A DNA stretch of 64,000 nucleotides from Oryzibacter oryziterrae (lineage in GTDB: Bacteria; Pseudomonadota; Alphaproteobacteria; Rhizobiales; Pleomorphomonadaceae): assembly GCF_021864535.1 (NCBI RefSeq), contig NZ_JAKJIC010000003.1, forward strand, positions 1 through 64,000. Direction: 5' to 3'. Numbering within the stretch: position 1 is the stretch's first letter; every line of letters starts with the position of its first letter. Below, piece after piece: positions 31,139-38,578 of the stretch. A program made the position numbers and the translations under genes. Under the pieces are notes generated by a model. The model worked only from the letters and a program-made list of their open reading frames with translations, was not told where the DNA came from and did no database searches.

Positions 31139-32035
31139 CTAGACCGCTACGTCCGCTTTGATTGCCGCGTGGGGCTCATAGCCCTCAACTTCGAAGTCAG
31201 TAATCTTGTAGTTGTCGATGCTGTCAGGTCGCCGGGAGAGCCGCATGCGCGGAAATGGTCGCGGCGTGCGAGTGATCTGCTGCCGAGCTTGATCTAGGTG
31301 GTTGAGGTAAAGATGAACGTCGCCACCAACCCAAATTAGCTCTCCAGGGGCAAGATCAGCTTGTTGCGCCAGCATCAATTGTAACGCAGACGCCCCTACG
31401 TAGTTGAAAGCGGCGCCTAAAAGCAGATCGCAAGAGCGCTGAAATAACAAGCAGTTAAGCCTTCCTTCGTTCGTGACGTGGTACTGGTAGACCATGTGGC
31501 AGGGGGGGAGTGCCATTGAGTTAAGCTCTGCCGGATTCCATGCGTGGAACAACATGCGCCGGCTGGCCGGATTGGTTCTCAGCGTTCTGACCAACTCCGC
31601 GATTTGATCGTATTCCTTACCATCGGCGCCTAGCCATCGGCGCCACTGTTTACCGTATACTGGACCGAGATCGCCCCACGTTTGGGCGAACTCGTCGTCC
31701 TCAATGATGCGCCTCTCGAAGTTTTCCTGAGAAATCTCATCTCCAGTCGACTTGCGATATTTCGCTAGTGGCCAATCGGTCCAGATTCGGACGTTTTCCC
31801 GAAGCAATGGCTGCAGATTGGTTTCTCCGGTGAGAAACCAGAGCATTTCCTTGACCGCTGTCTTCCAGAATACCTTCTTGGTCGTCAGGATCGGGACGGT
31901 TCCGTCGGATAGATCAAACCGAACCATGGCGCCGAACAGCGATTTGGTTCCGACCCCAGTCCGATCAATTCGCTGATCCCCTTTTTCGAGAACGAGCTCC
32001 AGGAGGTCGAGATACTGATATTCGGGATGACGCAC
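31139..32035 (-). CDS. thyA: Thymidylate synthase, island-borne replacement copy
   Basis: ThyA makes dTMP from dUMP with methylenetetrahydrofolate. The 298-residue enzyme is complete: the RTGVGT dUMP-phosphate Arg (about 25), W-x-P-Y region, catalytic Cys in ALPPCH (Cys179), the QRSCD motif (200-203), FNYVGASALQ, and HLYLNH near the C-terminus. It is lower in GC than the orphan native 3' end at 23869-24155, so it came with the island over its whole length. It is the first gene of a five-gene operon, with the next recombinase two bases downstream. This arrangement makes integration neutral for the host because the element repairs the gene it breaks. Confidence 0.95.
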   Translation of the reverse strand: MRHPEYQYLDLLELVLEKGDQRIDRTGVGTKSLFGAMVRFDLSDGTVPILTTKKVFWKTAVKEMLWFLTGETNLQPLLRENVRIWTDWPLAKYRKSTGDEISQENFERRIIEDDEFAQTWGDLGPVYGKQWRRWLGADGKEYDQIAELVRTLRTNPASRRMLFHAWNPAELNSMALPPCHMVYQYHVTNEGRLNCLLFQRSCDLLLGAAFNYVGASALQLMLAQQADLAPGELIWVGGDVHLYLNHLDQARQQITRTPRPFPRMRLSRRPDSIDNYKITDFEVEGYEPHAAIKADVAV

Positions 32036-32500
32036 GATCTGTAAGCTCCTCTCGCTCGCAAACTTGTTGGCGCTCTACCTTTCGGGGTGGCTGCCAACAA
32101 TCCCGCTCGGCCACCTGACCGTCCAAGCCTGTTACTCGCTAGCCCGTCTCATCTAGCTCTGTTCTCAATCACTGTGCGGCCAAGATTTTCGGATCTCTTC
32201 CGCACAGAAATCTGAATTGCATGTAATAACGCTAATACCCAAGTAGGCTTGCGTCAAGAGGTCATAGAATGGAGTCATAAGAAGATATAATATAAATATA
32301 TAATTGATGGACTCGTGAATAGTATTCCAGGATTCAACTGATTTTCTTTTTCTGAATCCCTGTGGATAACTTGTTCTGCCCATCCTTTGCTCGGAATTAT
32401 CGAAATTAGCGTGGCCGGAAATGCGAACTCGATGAAATGAGTTCGTCGGCGTCGAATTTGGGCGGAATTTGCAATGTGTCATTTCCGTGTTCGTGTTTAG
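32036..32500. other. AT-rich non-coding region upstream of thyA
   Basis: About 465 bp with no convincing gene. The segment 32220-32380 is markedly AT-rich (runs such as ATATAATATAAATATATAA around 32284-32302), in contrast to the whole neighbourhood. It must contain the promoter for the leftward thyA-recombinase operon. Elements of the GInt type are described with an AT-rich terminal part, so this could also be an old element end, but no repeat supports that. Confidence 0.45.
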
Positions 32501-32717
32501 TTAGGCCATGTGGACGAACTTGATCAAGCAAAGTCGTGCGGCGAAGCTGACGATTGAGCGGAAGTTTGGGTGGTTTTCTCGCAGCGCAGTGCGACGCGCT
32601 TGAAGCGCTTGAGCCGTCCAAACCCCTGTTCGATGGGGGCAAGGTCATCCCGGTAGGCTTTGCCGGCATAGCCCTTGTCGCTGAGGACGGCGCGAGGTTT
32701 GATATCCGGGCCGATGT
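32501..32717 (-). pseudogene. IS5-family transposase C-terminal fragment
   Basis: Reading minus, RFKRVALRCEKT is followed, after a one-base frameshift, by NFRSIVSFAARLCLIKFVHMA and a stop. This is the usual end of IS5-family (IS427-like) transposases. The N-terminal side is cut by the left inverted repeat of the IS3 element at 32718, and a little IS5 sequence can be read inside the adjacent bases. A dead remnant. Confidence 0.7.
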
Positions 32718-32779
32718 TGAGCTGGTCCCCATTTCCAGGACAGCTTGGCGGCCAGCTTAAGCTTGCCCGTGAATGTTCT

Positions 32780-33610
32780 TCACGCCGCCAGTTTCATCCC
32801 TCGGAAGCCGTCATGGACCTCCGCCGGGGTTCGTCCGCCCAACGATGAATGTGGGCGCCGAAGATTGTAGTACTCCACCCACCTGCCGATGCCGGCCCGT
32901 GCCTCGGATCCTGTCTCGTAGGCGTGGAGGTAGACGCATTCGTATTTGACGCTTCTCCATAGCCTTTCGATGAAGACGTTGTCCATCCAGCGTCCCCTGC
33001 CGACCATTGAGACCTTGACGCCCGCGTCGATGAGCCGTCCGGTGAAGCGCGGGCTGGTGAACTGGCTTCCCTGATCGGTGTTGAAGATCTCGGGTCTGCC
33101 GAACCTTGCCATCGCCTCGTCGAGGGCTTCGATGCAGAAGTCGGTGTCCATGGTGTTCGACAGCTTCCAGGCCAGAACCCGTCGGCTCGCCCAGTCCATG
33201 ATAGCGACCAGATACAAAAAGCCTTTTCTCATAGGGATATAGGTGATGTCTGCGCACCAGACCTGGTCGGGCCGGTCGATCGTCATGTCCCTCAGAAGAT
33301 ACGGATAGACCTTGTTCTCCGGATGCGGATCGCTGGTTCGCGGCCGCGGGTAGATCGCTTCGAGCCCCATCAGCTTCATCAGCCGTCGGACCCGCTTGCG
33401 GTTCACCGCGTGGCCCAGACGACGCAGATGGCGCGCCATCTGGCGACTGCCGTAGAACGACGTCTCCATGAACTGGGCGTCGATGAGACGCATCAGTTCC
33501 AGGTTCGCCTCGCTCTCCCTCGCCGATGGGACATAGAAGCCGGAGCGGCTGATGCCGACCAGCTTGCATTGCCTTGTGATTGAAAGATCTTGGTTTTTCG
33601 GCTCGATCAT
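32780..33610 (-). CDS. IS3-family transposase OrfB (DDE integrase core)
   Basis: From ATG 33610 the protein has 276 residues. The rve core is complete: first Asp in DQVWCADITYIP, second in FNTDQGSQFTS, and Glu in FIERLWRSVKYE, followed by RPHSSLGGRTPAEV. An N-terminal HTH_21-like segment (FYGSRQMARHLRRLGHAVNRKRVRRLMK) precedes it. Its ATG overlaps the orfA stop (ATGA), but the functional product is probably the OrfAB fusion made by -1 slippage on the T6G run at 33652-33659. It appears intact and may be active. Confidence 0.9.
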   Translation of the reverse strand: MIEPKNQDLSITRQCKLVGISRSGFYVPSARESEANLELMRLIDAQFMETSFYGSRQMARHLRRLGHAVNRKRVRRLMKLMGLEAIYPRPRTSDPHPENKVYPYLLRDMTIDRPDQVWCADITYIPMRKGFLYLVAIMDWASRRVLAWKLSNTMDTDFCIEALDEAMARFGRPEIFNTDQGSQFTSPRFTGRLIDAGVKVSMVGRGRWMDNVFIERLWRSVKYECVYLHAYETGSEARAGIGRWVEYYNLRRPHSSLGGRTPAEVHDGFRGMKLAA

Positions 33611-33936
33611 CTGACACCTCCGATCAACGCCCAACGACCGGAGGCCCGTTTCAAAAAATCGCGTTTCACCACCAGTTGGCCGATCATCGCATGCAGCTTG
33701 TCGATCTCGTCCCGCCGGTCCGCTTCGACAGCCTCGGCCTTGCCAGAGAACGTCCCAGACATCCCCTCGATCGCCTGCTTCTTCCATGAGTTGATCAGCG
33801 TCTGGTGAACGCCGTGCTTGGCAGCAAGCTGCGCCAGCGTCAGCTCACCCCGGATCGCCTCCAGGGCCACCTGAGCCTTGAAGGCCGCCGAATACCGCTT
33901 CCTCGTACCCGTCACCGAAGTCGTCCTCATTGCCAC
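33607..33936 (-). CDS. IS3-family OrfA
   Basis: A 109-residue DNA-binding subunit with the HTH_Tnp_1 motif (RYSAAFKAQVALEAIRGELTLAQLAAKHGV) and a leucine-zipper-like C-terminal part (EIDKLHAMIGQLVVKRDFLKR). An internal ATG two codons in is an alternative start. The sequence TTTTTTG near its end, in codons D-F-L-K, is the likely -1 frameshift site into OrfB. Confidence 0.88.
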   Translation of the reverse strand: MAMRTTSVTGTRKRYSAAFKAQVALEAIRGELTLAQLAAKHGVHQTLINSWKKQAIEGMSGTFSGKAEAVEADRRDEIDKLHAMIGQLVVKRDFLKRASGRWALIGGVR

Positions 33937-33979
33937 GGAGCAAGCTTACGTCACTGTCCGATTCTCGGGGACCACCTCA

Positions 33980-34056
33980 ATGATCTTGCCGGTGATGTCG
34001 TCGTAAAGGCTCGTCCGGTCGGAGCCGGCACGCCCGCTGCTGTCATTCCTGAACAT
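33980..34056 (-). pseudogene. 5' stub of an ArdC-like antirestriction gene
   Basis: From ATG 34056 the reading frame gives MFRNDSSGRAG then DRTSLYDDITGKII, which matches the N-terminal opening of ArdC-type (DUF1738) antirestriction proteins that bind single-stranded DNA. After about 26 codons it runs into the right end of the IS3 element and the rest of the gene is absent from this window. ArdC genes travel on conjugative and integrative elements, so this stub records an older mobile-element layer. The call rests on a short stretch. Confidence 0.5.
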
Positions 34057-34189
34057 CGTTGTTCTCCGCGGCGGGCGCCGGAAACCTCTTCTCCGGCCCT
34101 CAACCCGTCACGGAAAACCCGTCCGCACTCTCACTCTCGGGGGCGTTGCGGGGCAGGCTGTGCTAAAACTTGCGGAGGGAGCCCCCACC

Positions 34190-34972
34190 TCAAGCGGTGG
34201 GAACGGTCCCGCCGTCGATGACATATTCGGTACCGGTTATGGCTGCAGCGCGCGGGGATGCCAGGAATGTTATCAGATCGGCAATCTCGGCCGGTTTCGC
34301 CGGTCGGCCGAGCGGGATTCCGCCTAGAGAATTCATGATGATCCTCTTGCCGCCCTCATAATCGGTCCCGGCCTCCCTCGCGAGCCGTTCCGCGAGCGCC
34401 ACGGCGGCGTCGGTCTCGATCCAGCCCGGCGACACGCGAACCACCCTGATGCCCTTGGGGGTCACTTCCTTCGACAGGCTCTTGCTATAGGTCGACAGCG
34501 CCGCCTTTGCTGCTGCATAGGCGGTCGTCGATTCTGGCAAAGGCAGTTCGTGCTGGATCGACGTCACATGGATGATGACGCCCGATTTCTGCGCGATCAT
34601 CGACGGAAGCAACGCCCGATCGAGCCGGACCGCAGGCATGAGATTGTGATTGATCTCCTTCTGCCATTCCTCATCGGTCAAGGCCGCAAAGCCGCCCGCC
34701 GGCGCGCTCGATCCTCCAAGCACATTGACGAGGATGTCGATGCCGCCGAACACGTGAACCGCCTCCTCGGCAACCTTGGCGCAGCCCTGCGCTGTCAGCA
34801 GATCGGCCGCGATGTAATGGATTTTGTCGGTTCCATTCTCGGGCACGGTTCGGGCCGTTGCCGCGACGCGCGCACCTGCGTCCGCCAATGCCTGAACCAC
34901 TGCAGCGCCCGCGCCCTTGGTGCCGCCCGTCACAAGGGCGCGCTTTCCATAGAGGCCAAGATCGAAGCTCAT
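34190..34972 (-). CDS. Short-chain dehydrogenase/reductase
   Basis: A classical 260-residue SDR. The Rossmann motif [10 protein letters not shown] is near residue 16, with NVLGG as the NAG-like motif, catalytic Ser in HVTSIQHEL, and Y-x-x-x-K as YAAAKAAL. The C-terminal cap ends [14 protein letters not shown]. It follows the SnoaL-like gene with a four-base overlap (ATGA) and forms a two-gene operon divergent from the HxlR regulator. The cofactor is probably NADP(H) or NAD(H), not resolvable. The substrate is unknown. Confidence 0.9.
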   Translation of the reverse strand: MSFDLGLYGKRALVTGGTKGAGAAVVQALADAGARVAATARTVPENGTDKIHYIAADLLTAQGCAKVAEEAVHVFGGIDILVNVLGGSSAPAGGFAALTDEEWQKEINHNLMPAVRLDRALLPSMIAQKSGVIIHVTSIQHELPLPESTTAYAAAKAALSTYSKSLSKEVTPKGIRVVRVSPGWIETDAAVALAERLAREAGTDYEGGKRIIMNSLGGIPLGRPAKPAEIADLITFLASPRAAAITGTEYVIDGGTVPTA

Positions 34973-35295
34973 GGGACGATCTCCAGCCGGGCGATCACGT
35001 CACCAGAGAGCGTGAAAGCGTAGCGAAGGTCCACCGGACTTCCCGGAAAGTTTCCGATCAGATGTGCGGTGACGATGACCCTGTCACCCTGATCTTCGAC
35101 GGCTACGGGGTCGGCGACATATTCATACTTTGCGGATGCCTCGGACTTCCAGGCCGCGATCGCGTCGCGCCCCGTATACGTCTTCTTCTCGTCGACGACC
35201 ACGGCGTCGGCCGTGAAACATGCGGCAACCGCCGCGCCATCCGCCGCATCCGCAGCAAAGTAGTCGGCTATGGGTTTGGGTAATGCGAGGGTCAT
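34969..35295 (-). CDS. SnoaL-like/NTF2-fold protein
   Basis: A 108-residue NTF2-like protein: [44 protein letters not shown] is the SnoaL-like opening with the cavity-lining D-E-x-x-x-Y-x-G-x-x-A-I-x-x-W pattern. Small proteins of this kind bind or transform small hydrophobic molecules. Its stop overlaps the SDR start, so they are coupled. The intergenic region of 97 bp to the HxlR gene should hold divergent promoters and an operator. Confidence 0.85.
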   Translation of the reverse strand: MTLALPKPIADYFAADAADGAAVAACFTADAVVVDEKKTYTGRDAIAAWKSEASAKYEYVADPVAVEDQGDRVIVTAHLIGNFPGSPVDLRYAFTLSGDVIARLEIVP

Positions 35296-35392
35296 GATCG
35301 ATCTCCGGGTTGACCTTGTCTGGATACTGAAAATGCCCTAACTTTCCAAAATCGCAAGAACACACGAAAAAGTAAGGTACTAACTGAAAAGT

Positions 35393-35764
35393 ATGTCAAA
35401 CCAACATACGAGAGAAACAGCTGCCGAGGGCGTCGAGAACGCGCTCAAGCTTCTTGAGGGGCGCTGGAAGCTGGTGATCCTGTTTCACCTCTTCGGCGGG
35501 CATGTTCTGCGCTTCTCCGATCTCGAACGCGCGATCCCGGGGATCTCCCAGAAAATGCTGATCCAGCAACTCCGGCAGATGGAAAAGGACGGGATCGTGC
35601 GCCGCATCGTCCATCATCAGGTGCCTCCGAAGGTCGAATACTGCCTCACGGACTGGGGTCAGGCCCTGTGCCCGGCTCTTGATGCGCTGCTCACCTGGGC
35701 TGCGCAGCGCGAAGGCATCGATAGAGGAAATCCGGACGTTGCGAGCCAGGACTCAACGCTATGA
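35393..35764 (+). CDS. HxlR-family transcriptional regulator
   Basis: A 123-residue winged-helix regulator: LKLLEGRWKLVILFHLFGGHVLRFSDLERAIPGISQKMLIQQLRQMEKDGIVRR is the MarR-like HxlR DNA-binding domain. It lacks a Cys at the N-terminal redox site of HypR/YodB-type members, so a redox sensor role is not supported; there is one Cys near CPALDALL. Divergent from SnoaL-SDR, which it probably controls. Its last codons overlap the start of an IS1182 fragment (stop within CTATGAGC). Confidence 0.9.
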   Translation: MSNQHTRETAAEGVENALKLLEGRWKLVILFHLFGGHVLRFSDLERAIPGISQKMLIQQLRQMEKDGIVRRIVHHQVPPKVEYCLTDWGQALCPALDALLTWAAQREGIDRGNPDVASQDSTL

Positions 35765-35967
35765 GCTTTATTGAAGGCATGGATAGAGGGCAGACCGCCT
35801 TATTGCCACCCTGCATCGATGATTACATTGCCCCGGATGCTCTCGTTCGTGTCGTCGATGAATTTGTTGGCGGCCTTGATCTTGTCGGGCTCGGCTTCGA
35901 GCGCGCGATTAGCGCGGCCACCGGCAGACCTAGTTATCATCCGGCCGACATGCTCCGCCTCATTTAA
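35761..35967 (+). pseudogene. IS1182-family transposase N-terminal fragment
   Basis: 68 codons from ATG 35761, MSFIEGMDRGQTALLPPCIDDYIAPDALVRVVDEFV...GRPSYHPADMLRLI, which is the standard beginning of IS1182-family transposases. A stop follows at the point where the helical region normally continues (MLRLIIYGY). The rest is missing. It abuts the repeat copy B. Confidence 0.8.
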
Positions 35968-36074
35968 GAGTGGACTCGGATTTCCCGAAACTTACCGGTA
36001 CGCGGAGCCCAGCCTCCTACATGCGAAGGTCGCGATCTCGCTTCTGTCGATCGAGGCCTACCCGACAACGCTAG

Positions 36075-36192
36075 GAGCTGGGTAGACGGGGGCGCGGCGC
36101 GCCCCTCAGTAGCGCCGTAGCCGCCCCCGTCGTTAAGCCCAGCGCGGCTAGTACAAGAATGCGCTGGACCCGGCCAAAGGCCGGGCCTGTAG
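36075..36192. repeat. Structured GC-rich repeat, copy B
   Basis: About 118 nt, same orientation as copy A at 24271-24381. The outer stem is CGGGGGC (36087-36093) with GCCCCCG (36123-36129), the inner stem CGGCGC (36095-36100) with GCGCCG (36112-36117). A third hairpin, CCAGCGC (36139-36145) with GCGCTGG (36161-36167), is present only here. The last hairpin is CCCGGCC-AAA-GGCCGGG (36169-36185). The two copies differ in loops and inner-stem register but keep the stems, which points to conservation of structure. It stands at the transition to the Druantia operon. Confidence 0.75.
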
Positions 36193-36685
36193 ACCCGGAT
36201 TCGCCATACACGGGGAAAATCCCACAACCTCAATGATTCTCGGTATTCACCAATCCCTCGTCGCTCTCTATGGAAACCAACAGGATCAGGTCAGCTGGCT
36301 CAGGCCTCCCCATCACGCAGCGGTATCTAACGGCCGAGCACCAATAGACCTAGTCGTCAGGGGAACGCAGGACGGTCTCTTGAGCGTTCGAAGGTTTCTC
36401 GATGCAGCTCGCGGCGGACACAACATGCAGCCCAACGAGATGGATGAGGCTTCTCGGCAGCACCAAGACCCAGAAGTTATGTGCCTGTATAAGCCGATAC
36501 CGAGCTGATGATCTCAAATCGACGTCGTAATCGGCGGGCGAGAGTCGCCACCGCTTTTTTGCGGTACTCACGGCATCAAACAGCGAAATAGTGGTACCCC
36601 TTAGCCTCTTAGGGCGCGAGTGCCTTGGAAATCGTCGCCAGGATCGCGTGCAACTGCTATTCTCACCTCAATGCATGGGGGAATC
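36193..36685. other. Non-coding region upstream of druM
   Basis: About 490 bp with no convincing gene on either strand. It is lower in GC than the repeat beside it and must contain the promoter of the druMFGE operon. No palindromic operator or small RNA signature stands out. Confidence 0.4.
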
Positions 36686-38488
36686 ATGGGTGAGGTTGCA
36701 ATCGATCTTTACTCCGGGTGCGGGGGGATGTCGGCAGGAGCATTTGCTGCTATCCCAGACCTAGAGATCAAATGGGCTCTAGACATTGACCCATATGCTT
36801 CTCAAACCTTTAGGAATGCGCATCCAAGCGCCTTGGTGGACTGTTGCGACGTATCTACCGTCTCTGCCACGGAAGTTGTCGAGAGGGCACGCCTCGAACA
36901 GATCGACTGGTTCTTTGCAGGGCCAACTTGTCAGGCGGTCAGTACAATGGGTGTCTTTCATCTCGAAGACCCTCGCAACGCGCTGTTTGTCCACTTCATA
37001 AGACTGCTGGACGGCTTTACTGCTGCAGGACGAAAGCCACGCCGAGTCGTGATGGAGAACGTCCCCGGAGTCGTCTACGGACGGAATCTGATTATTGTAA
37101 GGGAACTATTTAAGCTATTAGAGGAGCGAGGATATTTCGTATTCGCCGACGTGGTAAATATGGCGAACTATGGACTTCCGCAGCTCCGCAATCGCTTCAT
37201 CCTTGTTGCCGCGGCCGATGAAGGCGCGGGGACGTTTCCTGCACACACCCACACTCCATTTGGTACATATGATCTTCCCAAATATGTATCAGTGCGCGAG
37301 GCGATCGCAGACTTATTGGCGGAAGCCGGTAAGGACGACATTGCCAAACTAGCAGAGCTAGACCATCTCACGCCATTTCAAACCTATGTCAGAAACAACC
37401 GAGGCTTCGCTCCCAACCATCGCGCATATACGTTGTCGGAGCTCAATCGAAGACGTGTTGCCAGTGTCCCGCAGGGTGGCTGTTGGAAGGACATTCCTCC
37501 CGAGCTGTTGCCTGATAGGTTCCGGCGAGTCCGCCTGACCGATTACGCCACACTTTACGGTCGCTTGCATGAAGATTCTCCATCCTACACGATCTCCGCA
37601 GGCTTCAGCAACGTCACATCGGGCTGCTTTACCCACCCCGTTCACGATCGTTCGCTAACGGTACGCGAGGGCGCGCGGCTTCAGGGATTCCAAGATTCCT
37701 ACGAGTTCATCGGCCCGCTCGCGGCTCAGTACCGCCAAGTAGGCAATGCGGTACCTCCATACTTTATGATGCGCTTGGTGCGTCATCTGCTTGAGGACGC
37801 AGAAATCGGGGTTCCAGCCAGAATAACGTCTTCGGTGCTTGAGAGCGGAAAAAAGCTGCCGAAGATGGCCAAGCGGTTCATGAACAAGAAGAACGACTCC
37901 GTCCGTTCCCGTGACGGATATGGTGGCGGAACGTATTGGCCAGCGGGGTGGGGCGAACCTATCGCTGCAGACGCAGTCGTAGCGAACGGCCATCGCTTGA
38001 AAAACATTCCATTTAGGTATCGCCGGCGCGACGAATGGCGCGTGCGCAGGGACACGTTTTCGGATCAGGACATAGCAAAAGCCTACAATGAGCAGTTTAG
38101 GGTCGGAGGCTTTGACACTGTCATCGCGGTTCCTTTAGTAAAGGAAGGAAACGTTGACGCAATTGACCGAGCGGTCGTTCTAATTTTGGCAACTCTAGCC
38201 AGACACGGCGGGAGCTTTGAAATCGAGATTCCAGTGCGCTACTTAAGAGCGCGCATAGATCTGCTGCACCAAAATCTAACTGAGAGCGCGTCCGCGCACC
38301 TGCCCGCTATCGAACATATAGAGGGAGGCCGAATCCGGTTTGGCGAGCCTGGAATTGCGGCTCGTCAGTCATTGCTGCGCTTCGAGGAACCAGGTCCACT
38401 TGCACCTGCCGACGCTCGCGGTCCACACCTCATCCTGCGAACCACAGTAGGCGTCGCCAAGCAAGTTTCCACCAATGTTAGTGTTTAA
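36686..38488 (+). CDS. druM: DruM, cytosine-5 DNA methyltransferase of Druantia type II
   Basis: A 600-residue C5-methyltransferase with a long C-terminal extension. From ATG 36686 (GGGGGA just upstream) come motif I DLYSGCGGMSAGAF, motif IV FAGPTCQAVS (catalytic Cys82, with Thr where the usual Pro of PCQ stands), motif VI MENVPG (Glu124), motif VIII QLRNR (166-170), and motifs IX-X LTVREGARLQGF and QVGNAVPP. Residues about 400-600 have no family that I recognise. In Druantia type II the methyltransferase precedes druF, druG and druE, as here. It would mark host DNA or take part in discrimination. An in-frame ATG at 36671 is an alternative start. No cognate restriction endonuclease is adjacent. 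Confidence 0.85.
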   Translation: MGEVAIDLYSGCGGMSAGAFAAIPDLEIKWALDIDPYASQTFRNAHPSALVDCCDVSTVSATEVVERARLEQIDWFFAGPTCQAVSTMGVFHLEDPRNALFVHFIRLLDGFTAAGRKPRRVVMENVPGVVYGRNLIIVRELFKLLEERGYFVFADVVNMANYGLPQLRNRFILVAAADEGAGTFPAHTHTPFGTYDLPKYVSVREAIADLLAEAGKDDIAKLAELDHLTPFQTYVRNNRGFAPNHRAYTLSELNRRRVASVPQGGCWKDIPPELLPDRFRRVRLTDYATLYGRLHEDSPSYTISAGFSNVTSGCFTHPVHDRSLTVREGARLQGFQDSYEFIGPLAAQYRQVGNAVPPYFMMRLVRHLLEDAEIGVPARITSSVLESGKKLPKMAKRFMNKKNDSVRSRDGYGGGTYWPAGWGEPIAADAVVANGHRLKNIPFRYRRRDEWRVRRDTFSDQDIAKAYNEQFRVGGFDTVIAVPLVKEGNVDAIDRAVVLILATLARHGGSFEIEIPVRYLRARIDLLHQNLTESASAHLPAIEHIEGGRIRFGEPGIAARQSLLRFEEPGPLAPADARGPHLILRTTVGVAKQVSTNVSV

Positions 38489-38578
38489 GCACTGGCTGGC
38501 TAACAATGATTGCGATAGATACAAAACAGCACCACTATTAATAGTGGCATCTACGGTTTTCTGGGGAGGGAGGACCGA

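Larger units (their letters stand above)
32718..33979 (-). mobile_element. IS3-family insertion sequence, about 1262 bp
   Basis: The ends are related 26-bp inverted repeats: TGAGCTGGTCCCCATTTCC at the left and, on the minus strand from 33979, TGAGGTGGTCCCCGAGAAT at the right, both ending GGACAG. They start with TGA, as IS3-family elements do. Two overlapping reading frames (orfA, orfB) fill the element, with a T6G slippery run between them. No clear 3-bp target duplication is seen (TGT left, ATG right), which suggests that an adjacent deletion followed insertion. On its right it cuts an ArdC-like gene. Confidence 0.85.

Noticed and set aside
31139-32035. Intact thyA as host 5' part fused to an element-supplied 3' end
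   Set aside because: The lower-GC composition is uniform along the gene, including its 5' half, unlike the native 3' fragment, so the whole gene seems foreign.
36233-36508. 91-codon plus-strand frame upstream of druM
   Set aside because: No Shine-Dalgarno, no recognisable motif and no codon bias like the neighbours.
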